The notes under the pieces were generated by a model. That model was not told the DNA's origin. It did no database searches and saw only the letters and a program-made list of their open reading frames with translations. A stretch of DNA of 64,000 nucleotides, taken from Prorocentrum cordatum (lineage: Eukaryota > Sar > Dinophyceae > Prorocentrales > Prorocentraceae). Made by a program: the position numbers and the translations under genes. The stretch lies in contig CAUYUJ010018885.1 in assembly GCA_963575745.1 (NCBI GenBank), positions 59,269 through 123,268 of the forward strand, read 5' to 3'. This document shows, piece by piece, positions 8,653-18,566 of this stretch (within the stretch, counting starts at the first letter, position 1; each line of letters begins with the position of its first letter).

Positions 8653-9225
8653 ATGCACGACCTAAACGTAGATACGGCTGCGACAGTCATGAAACAACCG
8701 ACCATCTTCCAGGACTCTGGTCCAGTTTCTACCTCCCCTGTGAAGGCACGAGGTTGTATTCGCAAGGCCTCGCGTCGTTCGAAGACTGCGCCCGAAAGCC
8801 GACCCAGGCTTCTCGGGCAAACAGCAGCTCAGCCATTGTCCTGGCTGCTTTCAGGCACACCTCCTCGCGTGGTGAACACAAGTGCAGAGGGGACTGGGTC
8901 TGTTGCTGAGGGCCCCCAACAGATGATTCGCGATTTTCGGGACTGCGCTCCCGATGCCCCAACCTCTGCGGGTTCAACTGTCGCTGCGGTATCGGACACC
9001 TCCGCTGAGGTTCACCTGGTTGCAGACATCCTTCGAGTTCTGAGCTCGGGCTGGTCCGAAATCAGTTTGGCTCCAGCAATTGGGCTCGAGCTATCAAGCA
9101 ACGTAAGCTCAAGCCGGTGCGTTTGGCATCGTCAGGTGGCAGCTCATTCGGAGCCCTGCTTTCGAAAACTTCGCGACCGATTTTGGCGCAAGCGCGTTCA
9201 ATGGCTGAGGAGCAGACATTTGTGA
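8653..9225 (+). CDS. Unassigned ORF upstream of the membrane-protein ORF (190 aa)
   Basis: Open frame with balanced composition (many Ser, Thr, Ala; no simple repeat), overlapping the next ORF in another frame. It contains GTAAGC at 9102, which could be a splice donor, but no convincing acceptor pairs with it. It may be an upstream exon of the 9201-10085 gene or chance. No domain is recognised. Confidence 0.2.
   Translation: MHDLNVDTAATVMKQPTIFQDSGPVSTSPVKARGCIRKASRRSKTAPESRPRLLGQTAAQPLSWLLSGTPPRVVNTSAEGTGSVAEGPQQMIRDFRDCAPDAPTSAGSTVAAVSDTSAEVHLVADILRVLSSGWSEISLAPAIGLELSSNVSSSRCVWHRQVAAHSEPCFRKLRDRFWRKRVQWLRSRHL
9180..9192 (+). other. Possible truncated spliced-leader relic
   Basis: ATTTTGGCGCAAG matches 12 of 13 bases of the 3' half of the SL exon, 8 nt before ATG 9201. 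The 5' half is not recognisable. Short enough to be chance; position is its main support. Confidence 0.35.
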
Positions 9226-10085
9226 CATCACCTCAGGGAGATTTCCGTGTGCAGCGGCGTCGGGTCGTTGGGTTTCATTTGTCCCGCTGGATTTGTGCAC
9301 TCTTTATCGCAGTAGGATTGGTCGGCGCTGGTTATTTCGTAGCATGTAGACTGGACAGAGCGTTTGACAGGGCGGCCATAATCGACAGCGAAGATAGAAG
9401 TACTTTCTTGAACACACTGGACGACACCGCTTCAACTCTGAATTACAGCTCTCGGAACGGGTCGGAGATTTCCAGAGAAAAAACCGAGATTTCCAGGCTG
9501 CATGTCCCTGCAGAGCTGATGCCACCATTTCTAAAGTATCTCGACCCTGATGACCCCGACTTTTCAGAATTGAACAGGCGGTGCTTAAAAGAGTCCTACG
9601 GAAAGACGGCTGGGCCTGGCAAAGGAGGAATCCGGACATGCAGCCCGATTAGATTCAGTGTTCCAATGTCCGTCTATACCCTCATAGATAAGTGGGACAC
9701 GGAAGCATGTGCCGATGGGCCTAACACATCATGGTTTTCGTTCAACGTGAACATGTCCACAAAGCAGTATTACAATGCCGCGGCGATATGCTTGGAGTGG
9801 CCAAACGGGGATCCGGATGCGAAAACACAGCTTGGGACGTGTGGAGTGGAAGCGAACATGGTTGGCATTGTGGGCCAGGGTTGGCCTGTCGACTGCAAGG
9901 TGCCACCCTCTGGCCAAACGCCGCCACCCGACGATCTGCAGCTAATCGGAGGGCCTTGGTGCGACTCGTGCACCGTCTGCGCACTGGACCCGGTCGACAT
10001 AGCAAAGTCTTCGTGCTACCCCTCTGCGAGGAGGCTGGGCTCCACGGACACGTGGTCTCCGCCGGTTGTCGGAGGCGCCCCGTGA
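9201..10085 (+). CDS. Putative single-pass (type II) membrane protein, 294 aa, possibly partial
   Basis: From ATG 9201 the protein has a short N-terminal tail with a basic cluster (RVQRRRVVGFHLSR). One strong hydrophobic segment follows at about residues 29-49 (WICALFIAVGL...), then a long C-terminal part with N-glycosylation sequons (NYS, NGS, NTS, NMS) and about a dozen cysteines, including CDSCTVC near the end. This fits a type II membrane protein with an extracytoplasmic Cys-containing domain. No family is recognised. The frame is open upstream to 9117, and another open frame (8653-9225) overlaps it. The frame ends at a TGA inside GCCCCGTGAGGCC, where a GTGAGG donor-like site could continue the gene by splicing. 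This is the window's best host-gene candidate. Confidence 0.45.
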   Translation: MAEEQTFVTSPQGDFRVQRRRVVGFHLSRWICALFIAVGLVGAGYFVACRLDRAFDRAAIIDSEDRSTFLNTLDDTASTLNYSSRNGSEISREKTEISRLHVPAELMPPFLKYLDPDDPDFSELNRRCLKESYGKTAGPGKGGIRTCSPIRFSVPMSVYTLIDKWDTEACADGPNTSWFSFNVNMSTKQYYNAAAICLEWPNGDPDAKTQLGTCGVEANMVGIVGQGWPVDCKVPPSGQTPPPDDLQLIGGPWCDSCTVCALDPVDIAKSSCYPSARRLGSTDTWSPPVVGGAP

Positions 10086-10363
10086 GGCCCAGGAGCCAGA
10101 GCCGCTCGTGGAGGTGTGTGCTCCTCCTGCCCTTCCCGAGCTTCACCTGTCCTATCCATTGCGGCGGCCAGGATGTACAGTCGGACCGAGGTGTAAAAAT
10201 CGGGGTTGTGGAAGCTGTCGTTGGATGTCTGAGGTTTCTCGGAAGTTGTGGCTCCCTCCTGGAGGTCCAGCCTCAGAATGTTTTCCAGCAGCTGCGCCTC
10301 GCCGAGAGCGTTCCTGGGGTGCCCGAATCGTCCCGAACGGCCGCTGGATACCCAAGCTATATA

Positions 10364-10544
10364 CAGTCAACCCGCATAGTTAGGATGGGCAACCTTCCCA
10401 AAGGCACCCTCGCATCCTTGCCTCCTCGGTCCATCCTTGGCCACCTTCGTTGGCCGCGCCCCGCTCGAGAAGCTTCGAAATGGGCGTAAAAGGCCCCTTC
10501 ATCCTTATCGCCGTATCGCGCATCCTTCCTACACGGGTTGACTG
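10364..10544. mobile_element. TA-flanked MITE with CAGTCAACCCG inverted repeats
   Basis: The left end reads CAGTCAACCCGCATAG and the right end is its inverse complement with few changes. About 20 of the first 24 bases match between ends. Each end is flanked by TA, the target duplication of Tc1/mariner-type elements. Length is 181 bp with no coding capacity. Confidence 0.8.
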
Positions 10545-10617
10545 TAAGACCGAGGTGGTTTGTTGCTGGGTTGCCATGCGTCACAGACATTGGCCGCCGT
10601 CGGACATGGAGATAGAA

Positions 10618-10680
10618 AGTAGAGGAGGAGGAGGAGGACGACGACGACGACGAAGACGACAACGACGAGGACGACGGGAA
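10618..10680. repeat. GGA/CGA trinucleotide tract
   Basis: Short run of GGA triplets passing into GACGAC triplets. Confidence 0.85.
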
Positions 10681-10956
10681 GGATTTCGATGTTCTGGGGT
10701 CCTTGTCGAGGTCCCCTTCGTGGAGCCTCTTAGGGTCAAATGGGTCCGTCGGGGACGTCGCTGGGGCTTCCTTCATTCAATGGTGGTCGGGGCGGGCTCC
10801 TGGGGAGCGGGTGCAGGAGGAAGCCGGCTCACGACCCGAAAGCTCCGCGGGGGTCGGCGGACATGCAAAGTGTACGTGCTCACGGCGTCCTCGTGCTGGC
10901 GGTCTTGGGCTGTTCGGGGGCCTCTGGAGGGCCTCTCGGGGGCCTCTTACGAGGCT

Positions 10957-11037
10957 CCGAGAGCTCTTGGGGCCTCTTGAGAGGCCCAAGAGGTCCAAAC
11001 GAGGCCCCAAGAGCTCTTGGGGCCTCGTTTGGGCCTC
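10957..11037. repeat. Nested palindromes with a 38-bp perfect palindrome
   Basis: Bases 10995-11032 form a perfect palindrome with no spacer, centred on GAGCTC at 11013/11014. It extends to 10990-11037 with one mismatch pair. The preceding bases (about 10963-10992) form a second hairpin from the same words (CTCTTGGGGCCTCT and AGAGGCCCAAGAG). Confidence 0.9.
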
Positions 11038-11099
11038 CTGGGGGCCATCCTGGCTTCTTGGGGGCCTCCCAGGCGGCCTCGGGGGTCACGTGGGGGCGG

Positions 11100-11900
11100 A
11101 GGGCCCCAGATGTGGGTGTTCGCGTGGCGGAGTGGGCCGGGAGGCTTCCCCGGGTTTCCTCCAGGAGCCTTCCCCGAGCTCCCCCGAGAGGCTCCGGGAG
11201 CTGCGCAGGAGATCCCCAGTCCCCAATGCAGTGTGTTCGACTTCGCTGCTGGCTGGATCTACCAGCCCAACTCCAATTCCAATGGATCTCTGTCAAGTGC
11301 TGTGGGATTTGATTCTGAAATCTTCAGTTGGGCTGGAAATGGAGTGGCCTTGGGGCTTGTGAGCTCCCAGCGAAAATAAAGAAGCTGAATGTCTGCTCGA
11401 GGGCCCAAGCACGACGGTCCCAGGACGCCCCCAGGCTGCCCCAGCAAGTTTCCAGCGGCACAGTGAGATTCCAAGAGGCCGCTGGCGTGCCCGTACTTGG
11501 TTTCCACGAGGGCCGCAGCAGTCAAAAGCCAAGAGGAATCCCAATGTGTTTCCCTTTCTATGCTGGGGTTTCCACTTGTGGCCAGCGCGTGGCTCCAAGA
11601 TGGCCGCGGGGGCTTACATGGCACCGAAGAGGGTTGCAAGATTGCCCAAGGATAGCCCAGGACTGTCGCGAATACAAAACTTCTGGACGACCTCAGCCAC
11701 CAATGCGTGCGCTGCCAAGCCAAAGGACCTGATCATCCGGACACGGCCCCTCTGACGCGCTTCACGCTTGGCCCCGTGGCAAGTAGGACTTGAGCGCGCG
11801 CGATGGTTCGAGTATACACCAGCCCTGGGCTCCCAGGACGGCTCCTCGACGCGCCATGCGGTCTCTGGGACCCCCCGGGAGCGCGCTGGGGTTGCGCCCG
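11100..11900. other. GC-rich region without supported gene
   Basis: Several frames on both strands are open for 100-220 codons but are rich in Arg, Pro, Gly and Ser, with no recognisable protein. It grades into the CCAAGA/GGCC repeats. Confidence 0.35.
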
Positions 11901-13425
11901 GAGGCTGAAGACGCCCCCAGGCGCCAAGAGAGCTCCAAGAGCGGTCCAAGAGGCCTCCAAGACAACCCAAGGGCGCTCCAAGACGCCCAAGATGGCCCCA
12001 AAAGGATCCAAAGACCACACCAAGACGGCCAAAGAGGTCCCCAAGAGGACTCAAGAGGATTTCACGATGCAGAAGTCATTGATTTACCATATGTTTTCCT
12101 ATATATTTCACGACGTCGTCTCTTCGAGCTACCCGCACTCCAAGACAGCCCCAGAGGCGCCCAAGACCGCTCCAACACGGCCCAAGAGGCCCTCAAAAGG
12201 GTCCCAAGACCAGCCAAGACGGCCCCAAAACGGCCCAAGAGGCGTCCACGACGGCTGAGGAGAGCCCCAAGACGGCCCCAAAGGGGGGGCCACACCAACT
12301 TAGAAGTCGAGCGTTCCGCCCCAAGACGCCGCCCAGGAGGTCCCATGACGCCCCCAAGAGGCTCCACGATGCCCCCACGAGGCCCCCAAGAGGCCCCACG
12401 AGGCCCCTAGGAGGCCCACAGGACGCCCCAAGAGGCCTCCAAACAGCCATCACGAGACTTCAAAACTGTCTCCCAGCAGCTCTCGACAGGCTTCTTTCGA
12501 TATCCCTACGAACATGTACGAGGCTTCTATCCCACAACCAAGACATGGTGGCGGGATGGGCCGTAGGCCACTAGGCAAGCCGCCGCCCCCTCGTGGTCCT
12601 GCCACAGGGGCGATTGGCGTGCTAAACACTATATTCGGCTTGGTTGTGTCTCCTTTTCCAAAAGCACTATCCCTGAGGCTTCGGCCCAGCGCGCTGGCCA
12701 CCCGGAAAGTCGCCGAACAAGTGCACTCCATCGATTTTCTCCTCCAAGATGGCCCCAAGATGGTCTCCGAGACGGCTAAGATGGCCCAAGATGGCCTCCA
12801 AGTTCGCCCAAAATGGTCCAAGATGGCCTGCAAGACGGCCCAAGAGGGGCCGACATACCTCCAAGTCCGCCCAAGAAGCCGCCAATGCGGGCCAAGATGG
12901 TTCCAAGATGGCCCAAGACGGCCCAAGATGCGCCCAAGAGGCCTCCAAGACGGCCGAAGAGGCCTCCAAGAGGTTCTCCAGGAAGGCCCGAAGAGGCCAA
13001 AGTCATTGAGCTTCCATACTTTTTTGAAGGATTGGCATTTGCTTTTTTTCGGCCTTCCGACGGCCCGAGACTGCCCAAGAGCCCTCAAATATCGCCCCAA
13101 GATCGCGCAAGAGGCCTCCAAGATGGCCCCAGAGCGGCCCAAGAGGCCCCCAAGACGGCCCCAAGAGGGCCCCACGACGGCCCAAGAGGTTTCCAAGACG
13201 CCCAATGTGGCCTCCAAGACGGCCCTGGAGCACCCCAAGAAGGCCCCATTTCGGCCCAGAGAGGCCCCCAAGACGGCTCCCGACGCCGTCAGACAGGCCA
13301 GGAGGCCACCAAGACGGCCCAAGATGGTTCGTTCCAAGATGGCCCAAGAGGGTCCCAAGTCATCTCCAAGACAGCCCAAGAGGCCTCCAAGAGGTCCTCC
13401 AGGAAGGCTCGAAGAGGCCAAACTC
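11900..13425. repeat. Dispersed CCAAGANGGCC minisatellite field with duplicated segments
   Basis: Degenerate repeats of about 9-12 bp built from CCAAGA, GGCC and CAAGACGGCCC fill most of the region. A longer unit is duplicated: the segment at 13003-13053 (CATTGAGCTTCCATAC, GAAGGATTGGCATTTGCTT) recurs at 13411-13463, about 407 bp later. A weaker relative lies at 12066-12100. Long frames here give Pro-Arg-Arg-Pro-type repeats and are rejected as genes. Confidence 0.8.
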
Positions 13426-13547
13426 ATTGAGTTCCCATGCTTGTTTGAAGGATTGGCATTTGCTTAGTTTCGGGCGTAGCCCGAATTTGTTTCTCGCGGG
13501 GTAAACTGACTGAGCTGAACTAGCTGGTCGCACCTGATACGCGACTG

Positions 13548-15040
13548 TTTTATTCTCGGCCGCCGAGGGCACAACCTATGGCGCAACCAATAGGAGACGG
13601 TTTTATTCTCGGCCGCCGAGGGCGCAACCTATGGCGCAACCGATAGGAGTACGCCTCGGTGTTATTCTCGGCCGCCGAGGGCGCAACCTATGGCGCAACC
13701 GACAGGAGACGGTTTTATTCTCGGCAGCCGAGGGCGCAGTTTATGGCGCAACCGATAGGAGACGGTTTGATGTTCGGCCGCGGGGGTCGCAGCCCATGGC
13801 GCAACCGATAGGAGACGGTCTTATTCTCGGCCGCCGAGGGTGCAACCTATGGCGCAACCGATCGGAGACGGTGTTGCTCTCGGCCGCCGAGGGTTCGGCC
13901 GCCGAGGGAGCAGCCTATGGCGCTACCGACAAGAGGCGGCTTGATTTTCGGCCGCCGAGGGCGCAGTTTATGGCGGTACCGATCGGAGACGGTTTGATTC
14001 TCGGCCGCCGAGGGCGCAACCGATGGCGCAACCGATAGGAGATGGTTGTATCCTCGGCCGCCGAGGGCGCGACTTATGGCGCAACCGATCGGAGACGGTT
14101 TGATTCTCGGCCGCCGGGGGCGCAACCTATGGCGCAACCGATAGGAGCACGCGACGGTTTATTCTCTGCCGCCGAGGGCGCACCTTATGGCGCTACCGAT
14201 AGGAGACGGTTATATTCTCGGCCGCCGAGGGAGCAACCTTTGGCGCGACCGACAAGAGACGGTTTTATTCTCGGCTGCCGAGGGCGCAACCACTGGCGCA
14301 ACCGATCGGAGACGGTTTTGTTCTTGGCCGCCGATGGCGCAACCTGTGGCGCAACAGATAGGAGCACGCGATTGTTTTATGCTGGGCCGCCGAGGGCGAA
14401 CCGATGGCGCAACCGATCGGAGTACGCGATGGTTTTGTTCTCGGCAACCGAGGGCGCAACCGATGGCGCAACCGATAGGAGACGGTTTTATTCTCGGCCG
14501 CCGAGGGCGCAACCTATGGCGCAACCGATAGGAGTACGCCTCGGTGTTATTCTCGGCCGCCGAGGGCGCAACCTATGGCGCAACCGATCGGAGATAGGAA
14601 ACTATTTTATTTTCGGCCGCCGAGGGCGCAACTCATGGCGCAACCGATCGGAGTACGCGACGGTTTCATTCTCGGCCGCCGAGGGCGCAACCTATGGCGC
14701 AACCGATCGGAGACGGCTTGATTCCCGGCCGCCGAGGGCGCAACCTATGGCGCAACCGATCGGAGATAGGAGACTATTTTATTATGGGCTGCCGAGGGTG
14801 CAACCTATGGCGCAACCGATAGGAGGCGGTTTTATTCTCGGCCGCCGAGTGCGCAACCTATTGCGGAACCGACAAGAGACGGTTTTATTCTCGGCCGCCG
14901 AGGGCGCAACCCTTGGCGCAACCTATTGGAGACGGTTTTATTCTCGGCCGCCGAGGGCGCAACCTATGGCGCAACCGATAGGAGACTGTTTTATTCTCCG
15001 CCGCCGAGGGCGCAACCTACAGCGCAACCGATAGGATGCG
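13548..15040 (+). repeat. 53-bp satellite array (with 59-bp variants)
   Basis: About 27 tandem copies of a 53-bp unit containing GGCGCAACC twice and the hyphenated palindrome CTCGGCCGCCGAG. Some copies carry a 6-bp insertion (GAGTACGC, 59 bp). The polymorphic site GATAGG / GATCGG / GACAAG decides whether one of the three frames meets a TAG. The unit is not a multiple of three, so each long frame cycles through three peptides. I treat the array as non-coding. Confidence 0.95.
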
Positions 15041-15174
15041 GCTTTTACGCGACAGACTTGCGCCATTTCGCTGGCATCCTTGCGGCAGGGTCCGTGACCT
15101 GTTTCGGCTTTGAGCCGCTCTCTTGAACCGCAAGCGGGCCAGCGAGGGCGTCGAGGACCGAGGTGCCAGGAGAG

Positions 15175-15370
15175 CGAGGATGAGCAGCAGGAGGAAGAGG
15201 AGTAACGGGGACGAGGTCCTAGACGAGGACGACGAGGATGAACTAGAGCAGGAGGAAGACGAGGCAGACGAGGAGGATGAGGAGGAGAACGAGGAGGAGG
15301 AGGAGGAGGAGGAGGAGGAGGAGGACGACGACGATCACGATGGGGAGGAGGACGGAGAGGAATACGAGTA
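15175..15370. repeat. GGA-rich microsatellite
   Basis: GAGGAG/GACGAG triplets. One frame gives an acidic Glu/Asp run, not considered a gene. Confidence 0.85.
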
Positions 15371-15524
15371 GTACGAGGACGAAGTGTGGGCATTCGAATG
15401 CGTGCGGGGCTACGCCAGAAGTATGCTCGCCGTTTGGGCTGACGGTGGGGCCTAAGCCGCGAGCTGTCTTGTGACTTGTGATTATTGGACCATGTGCTCC
15501 TCCGTTGTTGAAACCCTTCGGGGA

Positions 15525-16200
15525 GCATTGGGGGGGGGGGGGGATGGCGGGGAAGATCAAGAGGAGGACGAGGACGAGGAGGAGGAGGGAGGAGGAGGAG
15601 GACGAGGGCGCATCTTGGGAGCCTCTGGGGGCATTTGTTGTGTCTCCTGGGAGCTTCCTGGGAGCCTATGGGAACCCTAAACAAATCAATGCACGCCGCC
15701 GCCCCTGTCCGCGCGCGCACCGCTGCTTACACCATGTACCACGCACCGAAGCAAAAACATAGTTATCATCTCTCCTCCTCCTCCTCCTCTTCTTCCTCCT
15801 CCTCCTCCTCCTCCTCCTCCTTCTGACCCACTGGCCCACCGAAACATAAACAATAGTATCATCTCTCCTCTTCCTCCTCCTGGCCCGCTGACCCCCCTCA
15901 TGGCATAAGTGTCGTCCAGACTCCTCCTCCTCCTACACCTTGCTTGCCGCTCTCTCCTTCTCTCACGCCCCTTTCCATCCTCCACCTCCCTCCCCTCTTC
16001 TCCCCGCTTCGCTCATCTCCTCTTCCTCCTCCTGCTGCTGGTGTTCCTCCTCTCTTCATCTCCCACCTCCTCTTCCGCCTTCTCCTCCTCCTTCCACTGC
16101 TCTATCCCGCCGCCTCTCCTTCTTCGTTGCCTCCCCCCTCGCCTCCCGCTCTCCCCCTCCAGGTGTTCGGCTTCTTCCACTTCTTCTGCCGTGCGTACCG
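15525..16200. repeat. Poly-G patch, GGA patch and TCC-rich region
   Basis: G run at about 15530-15542, GGA-rich at 15545-15605, TCC-rich at 15772-15823, then looser pyrimidine-rich DNA to about 16165. No gene supported. Confidence 0.75.
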
Positions 16201-16529
16201 CTGGGGCCGCGGGGATCTCCAGAGCGAGGTCGTCTCGATCCGCTGCGCTGACCGCCGGAGAGCGGATCCATGGCTCTCCGCAGGGGGGGGGGGAGGCGGG
16301 CCCGGGCGTGCCAGCAGGAGGCATACAATTGGAGGGGTTCTTGCATTGGAGATGTTTCCTGTGGGCGTGGGCTAGTAGAGTCCAGCGCTGGCTCCCTGGC
16401 ACTACGGTCGCGAAGAGCTACGACAAGGGGGACCGACCAGAGGCCCGCAAGACAAACGAGCGAGGCGAGGGCCAGAGAAGACACCGAGCGGTCGGGGAGG
16501 GGGGAGGGGGGCACTCCCTGGAGGTCCAC

Positions 16530-16643
16530 AGGATGAGGATGAGGAGGAGGAGGAGGAGGAGCAGGAGGAGGAGGATGAAGAGGAGGAGGAGGAGGAGAAG
16601 GAGGAGGAGGAGGAGGAGGAGGAGAAGGATGAGGATGAGGATG

Positions 16644-16698
<55 letters not shown>

Positions 16699-17222
16699 GA
16701 AGGAGGGAGGAGGAGGAGGAGGAGGAGGAGGGAGGAAGGAGGATGAGGATGAGGGAGGAGGGAGGGAGGGAGGGAGGGAGGGAGGAGGAGGAGGAGGAGG
16801 AGGAAGATTTGGAGGAGGAGTAAGAGGAGGAGGAAGAAGAAGAAGAAGAAGAAGAGTTGGAAGGAGGAGGAGGAGGAGGAGGAGGAGGAGGACGAGGACG
16901 AGGACGGACGAGGACGAGGAGGAGGAGGAGGAGGAGGAAGGAGAAGGTGGAGGAGGAGAGGAGGAGGAGGAGGAGGAGGAGGAGGAGGAGAGGAGGAGAG
17001 GAGGAGGAGGAGGAGGAGGAGGAGGAGGAAGTTGGAAGGAGGAGGAGGAGGAGGAGGAAAGAAGAAGAAGAGAGAAGAAGTGGAGAGGAGGAAGGAGGAG
17101 GAGAGGAGAGGAGGAGGGAGGAGGAGGGGGGAGGGGGAGGAGGAGGAGGAGGAGGAGGAGGAGGAGGAGGAGGAGGAGGAGGAGGAGGAGGAGGAGGAGG
17201 AGAGGAGGGAGGAGGCGGGAGG
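16530..17222 (+). repeat. Long GGA/GAT compound microsatellite
   Basis: Nearly 700 bp of GGA triplets with a GAT run at about 16648-16697 and GGGA stretches. It ends about 20 bp before the SL that starts LINE-A. Confidence 0.95.
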
Positions 17223-17241
17223 AGGCGGGAGGGGGAACGGT

Positions 17242-17260
17242 CCGTAGCCCTTGGCTCAAG
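17242..17260 (+). other. Spliced-leader exon at the 5' end of LINE-A
   Basis: Reads CCGTAGCCC then TTGGCTCAAG. Relative to the conserved SL it has one substitution and a 2-nt deletion in the central T run; both ends are intact. It lies between the GGA tract and LINE-A ORF1 (ATG 17371), so the template RNA appears to have been trans-spliced. Confidence 0.9.
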
Positions 17261-17370
17261 GCCATTTCCCACCCCCTCGGGTGGGGTGAGGGCTCGAGGG
17301 TTGTTTTTTTGTACTCATCGACACCGCCCCGGCGGTGGAGCAACCAGCGCAGTCCCGCTCCTTAGTCGCA

Positions 17371-18566
17371 ATGGGCGGGAAGGGCGTGCAGGGCAAGAGC
17401 AAGGCGGCCTCTCGAGGTCGCGGGTCTGGCAGTAGCAAAGGGAAAGACAAGCGCCAGGCCCAGTTCGACCCATCAAACCTTGCGTCATATTCATGGAGGT
17501 GTGCGCAATGCGAGGCCCGAGCTTCTCTTCAGCATCTATGGTGTTGGCGATGTGGTGTGCAGTGGAAGCGACGAGCTCAGTGACACCAGCCTCTTCGTCA
17601 GCGGGACCAGCGCAGAAGAAGGACTCCACAGGGAAGGCTCAGATCCAGAAGCTCCAGAGCACCTACGATTCGCTGAGGAGTCTGGAGGCGAAGCAGAAGG
17701 GAGCTGCCCAGGAGTCTACGATGGCGGCGATGGAGTCGATCGAGAATGTCTTGGACAGGTTGCGGGAGGACCGCGACAGTGAGAAGAGCGCCTCTCAGTT
17801 GCAGCAGGCCCAGTTCCTGAAGTTGAACCGCGCCCAGCGGCAGCTGGATATGCAGCCCGATTACGTGAAGCAGCGGGCCCAGGTGCTCGAGGACCTGGAC
17901 GTCAAGCGCGCACTGGTGGCAGCCGGCCTGGCGACGGCGAAGGACACCCTGCGCCGGTGCGAGCTGGAGGCCGGGGCGCTCAAGCTACCCACGGTGGTGG
18001 GCGGTGACCCATGCCAGGGTGCGCCAGGCCTGCCGCCGCCGATGCCTGCGGGCAAGGGCCAGGCGGTCAACGCGCTGGCGCAGTTCGGTGGCGGCGGAGG
18101 CCCATGGCGGATGGACGCCCAAGCTTTCCTGAACAGCATGAACTTCCTGAGTGCTGGCTTAAACCCCCTCCTCATGCAGAGCCTGTGGAGCCCCATGCAG
18201 GAGTTCGCGGAGTAGATCAGGCTGAGGGGGGAGGAGATGTCGGCGCTGGCGGCGGATGAGGAGGCGGCGCGTGAGATGGGCCTCGACGGGGGCATGGTCG
18301 GCGCACCGCAGGAAGACAAGCCGACGCCGCCGGCGCCACTGGCCGGGCGTCGCTCAGGCGAGGGGCAGGCCGAGATGCAGGCGAAGAAGGCGAAGGGTGA
18401 GAGCGAGGCCATGGCTACGGTGATCTCCTCGGCCAGAGGGTCTGGTGGGCAACCCGAGCCAGGCGGCGCAAGCCGCCAAGGGGCTGTTGTTTCTCACCGT
18501 CAACGGCAGCGGCTGGACGACAGCAGTCACCGTTGTGGCCCATGTAGTACTCGTTCAAGAACATAA
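17371..18566 (+). pseudogene. LINE-A ORF1 (zinc-finger/coiled-coil protein), frameshifted
   Basis: Starts at ATG 17371 (MGGKGVQGKSK), 111 nt after the SL. A basic Gly/Ser/Lys tail leads to a four-cysteine motif (WRCAQC, then WCWRC) in the first frame, which stops at 17581. The rest continues in another frame: a coiled-coil-like stretch (SIENVLDRLREDRDSEK, VKQRAQVLEDLDVKR), then a Gly/Pro-rich region. That frame has a TAG at 18213-18215 but continues open to 18566 (GEEMSALAADEEAAREM). LINE-B ORF1 has the same plan, an N-terminal zinc motif followed by coiled coil, which supports an RNA-binding ORF1p role. At least one frameshift (about 17500-17580) and one stop break it. Confidence 0.75.

Noticed and set aside
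12450-13467. Frames over 300 codons on both strands (Pro-Arg-rich / Leu-Gly-Arg-rich)
   Set aside because: Generated by CCAAGA/GGCC minisatellite repeats. Both strands are equally open and neither resembles a protein.
14042-15034. 330-codon frame across the 53-bp satellite
   Set aside because: It cycles through three unrelated peptides because the unit is not a multiple of three. No unique domain.
16402-17435. Frames of 190-313 codons rich in Ser, Leu, Pro, Glu or Gly
   Set aside because: Pure translations of GGA/TCC triplets on both strands.
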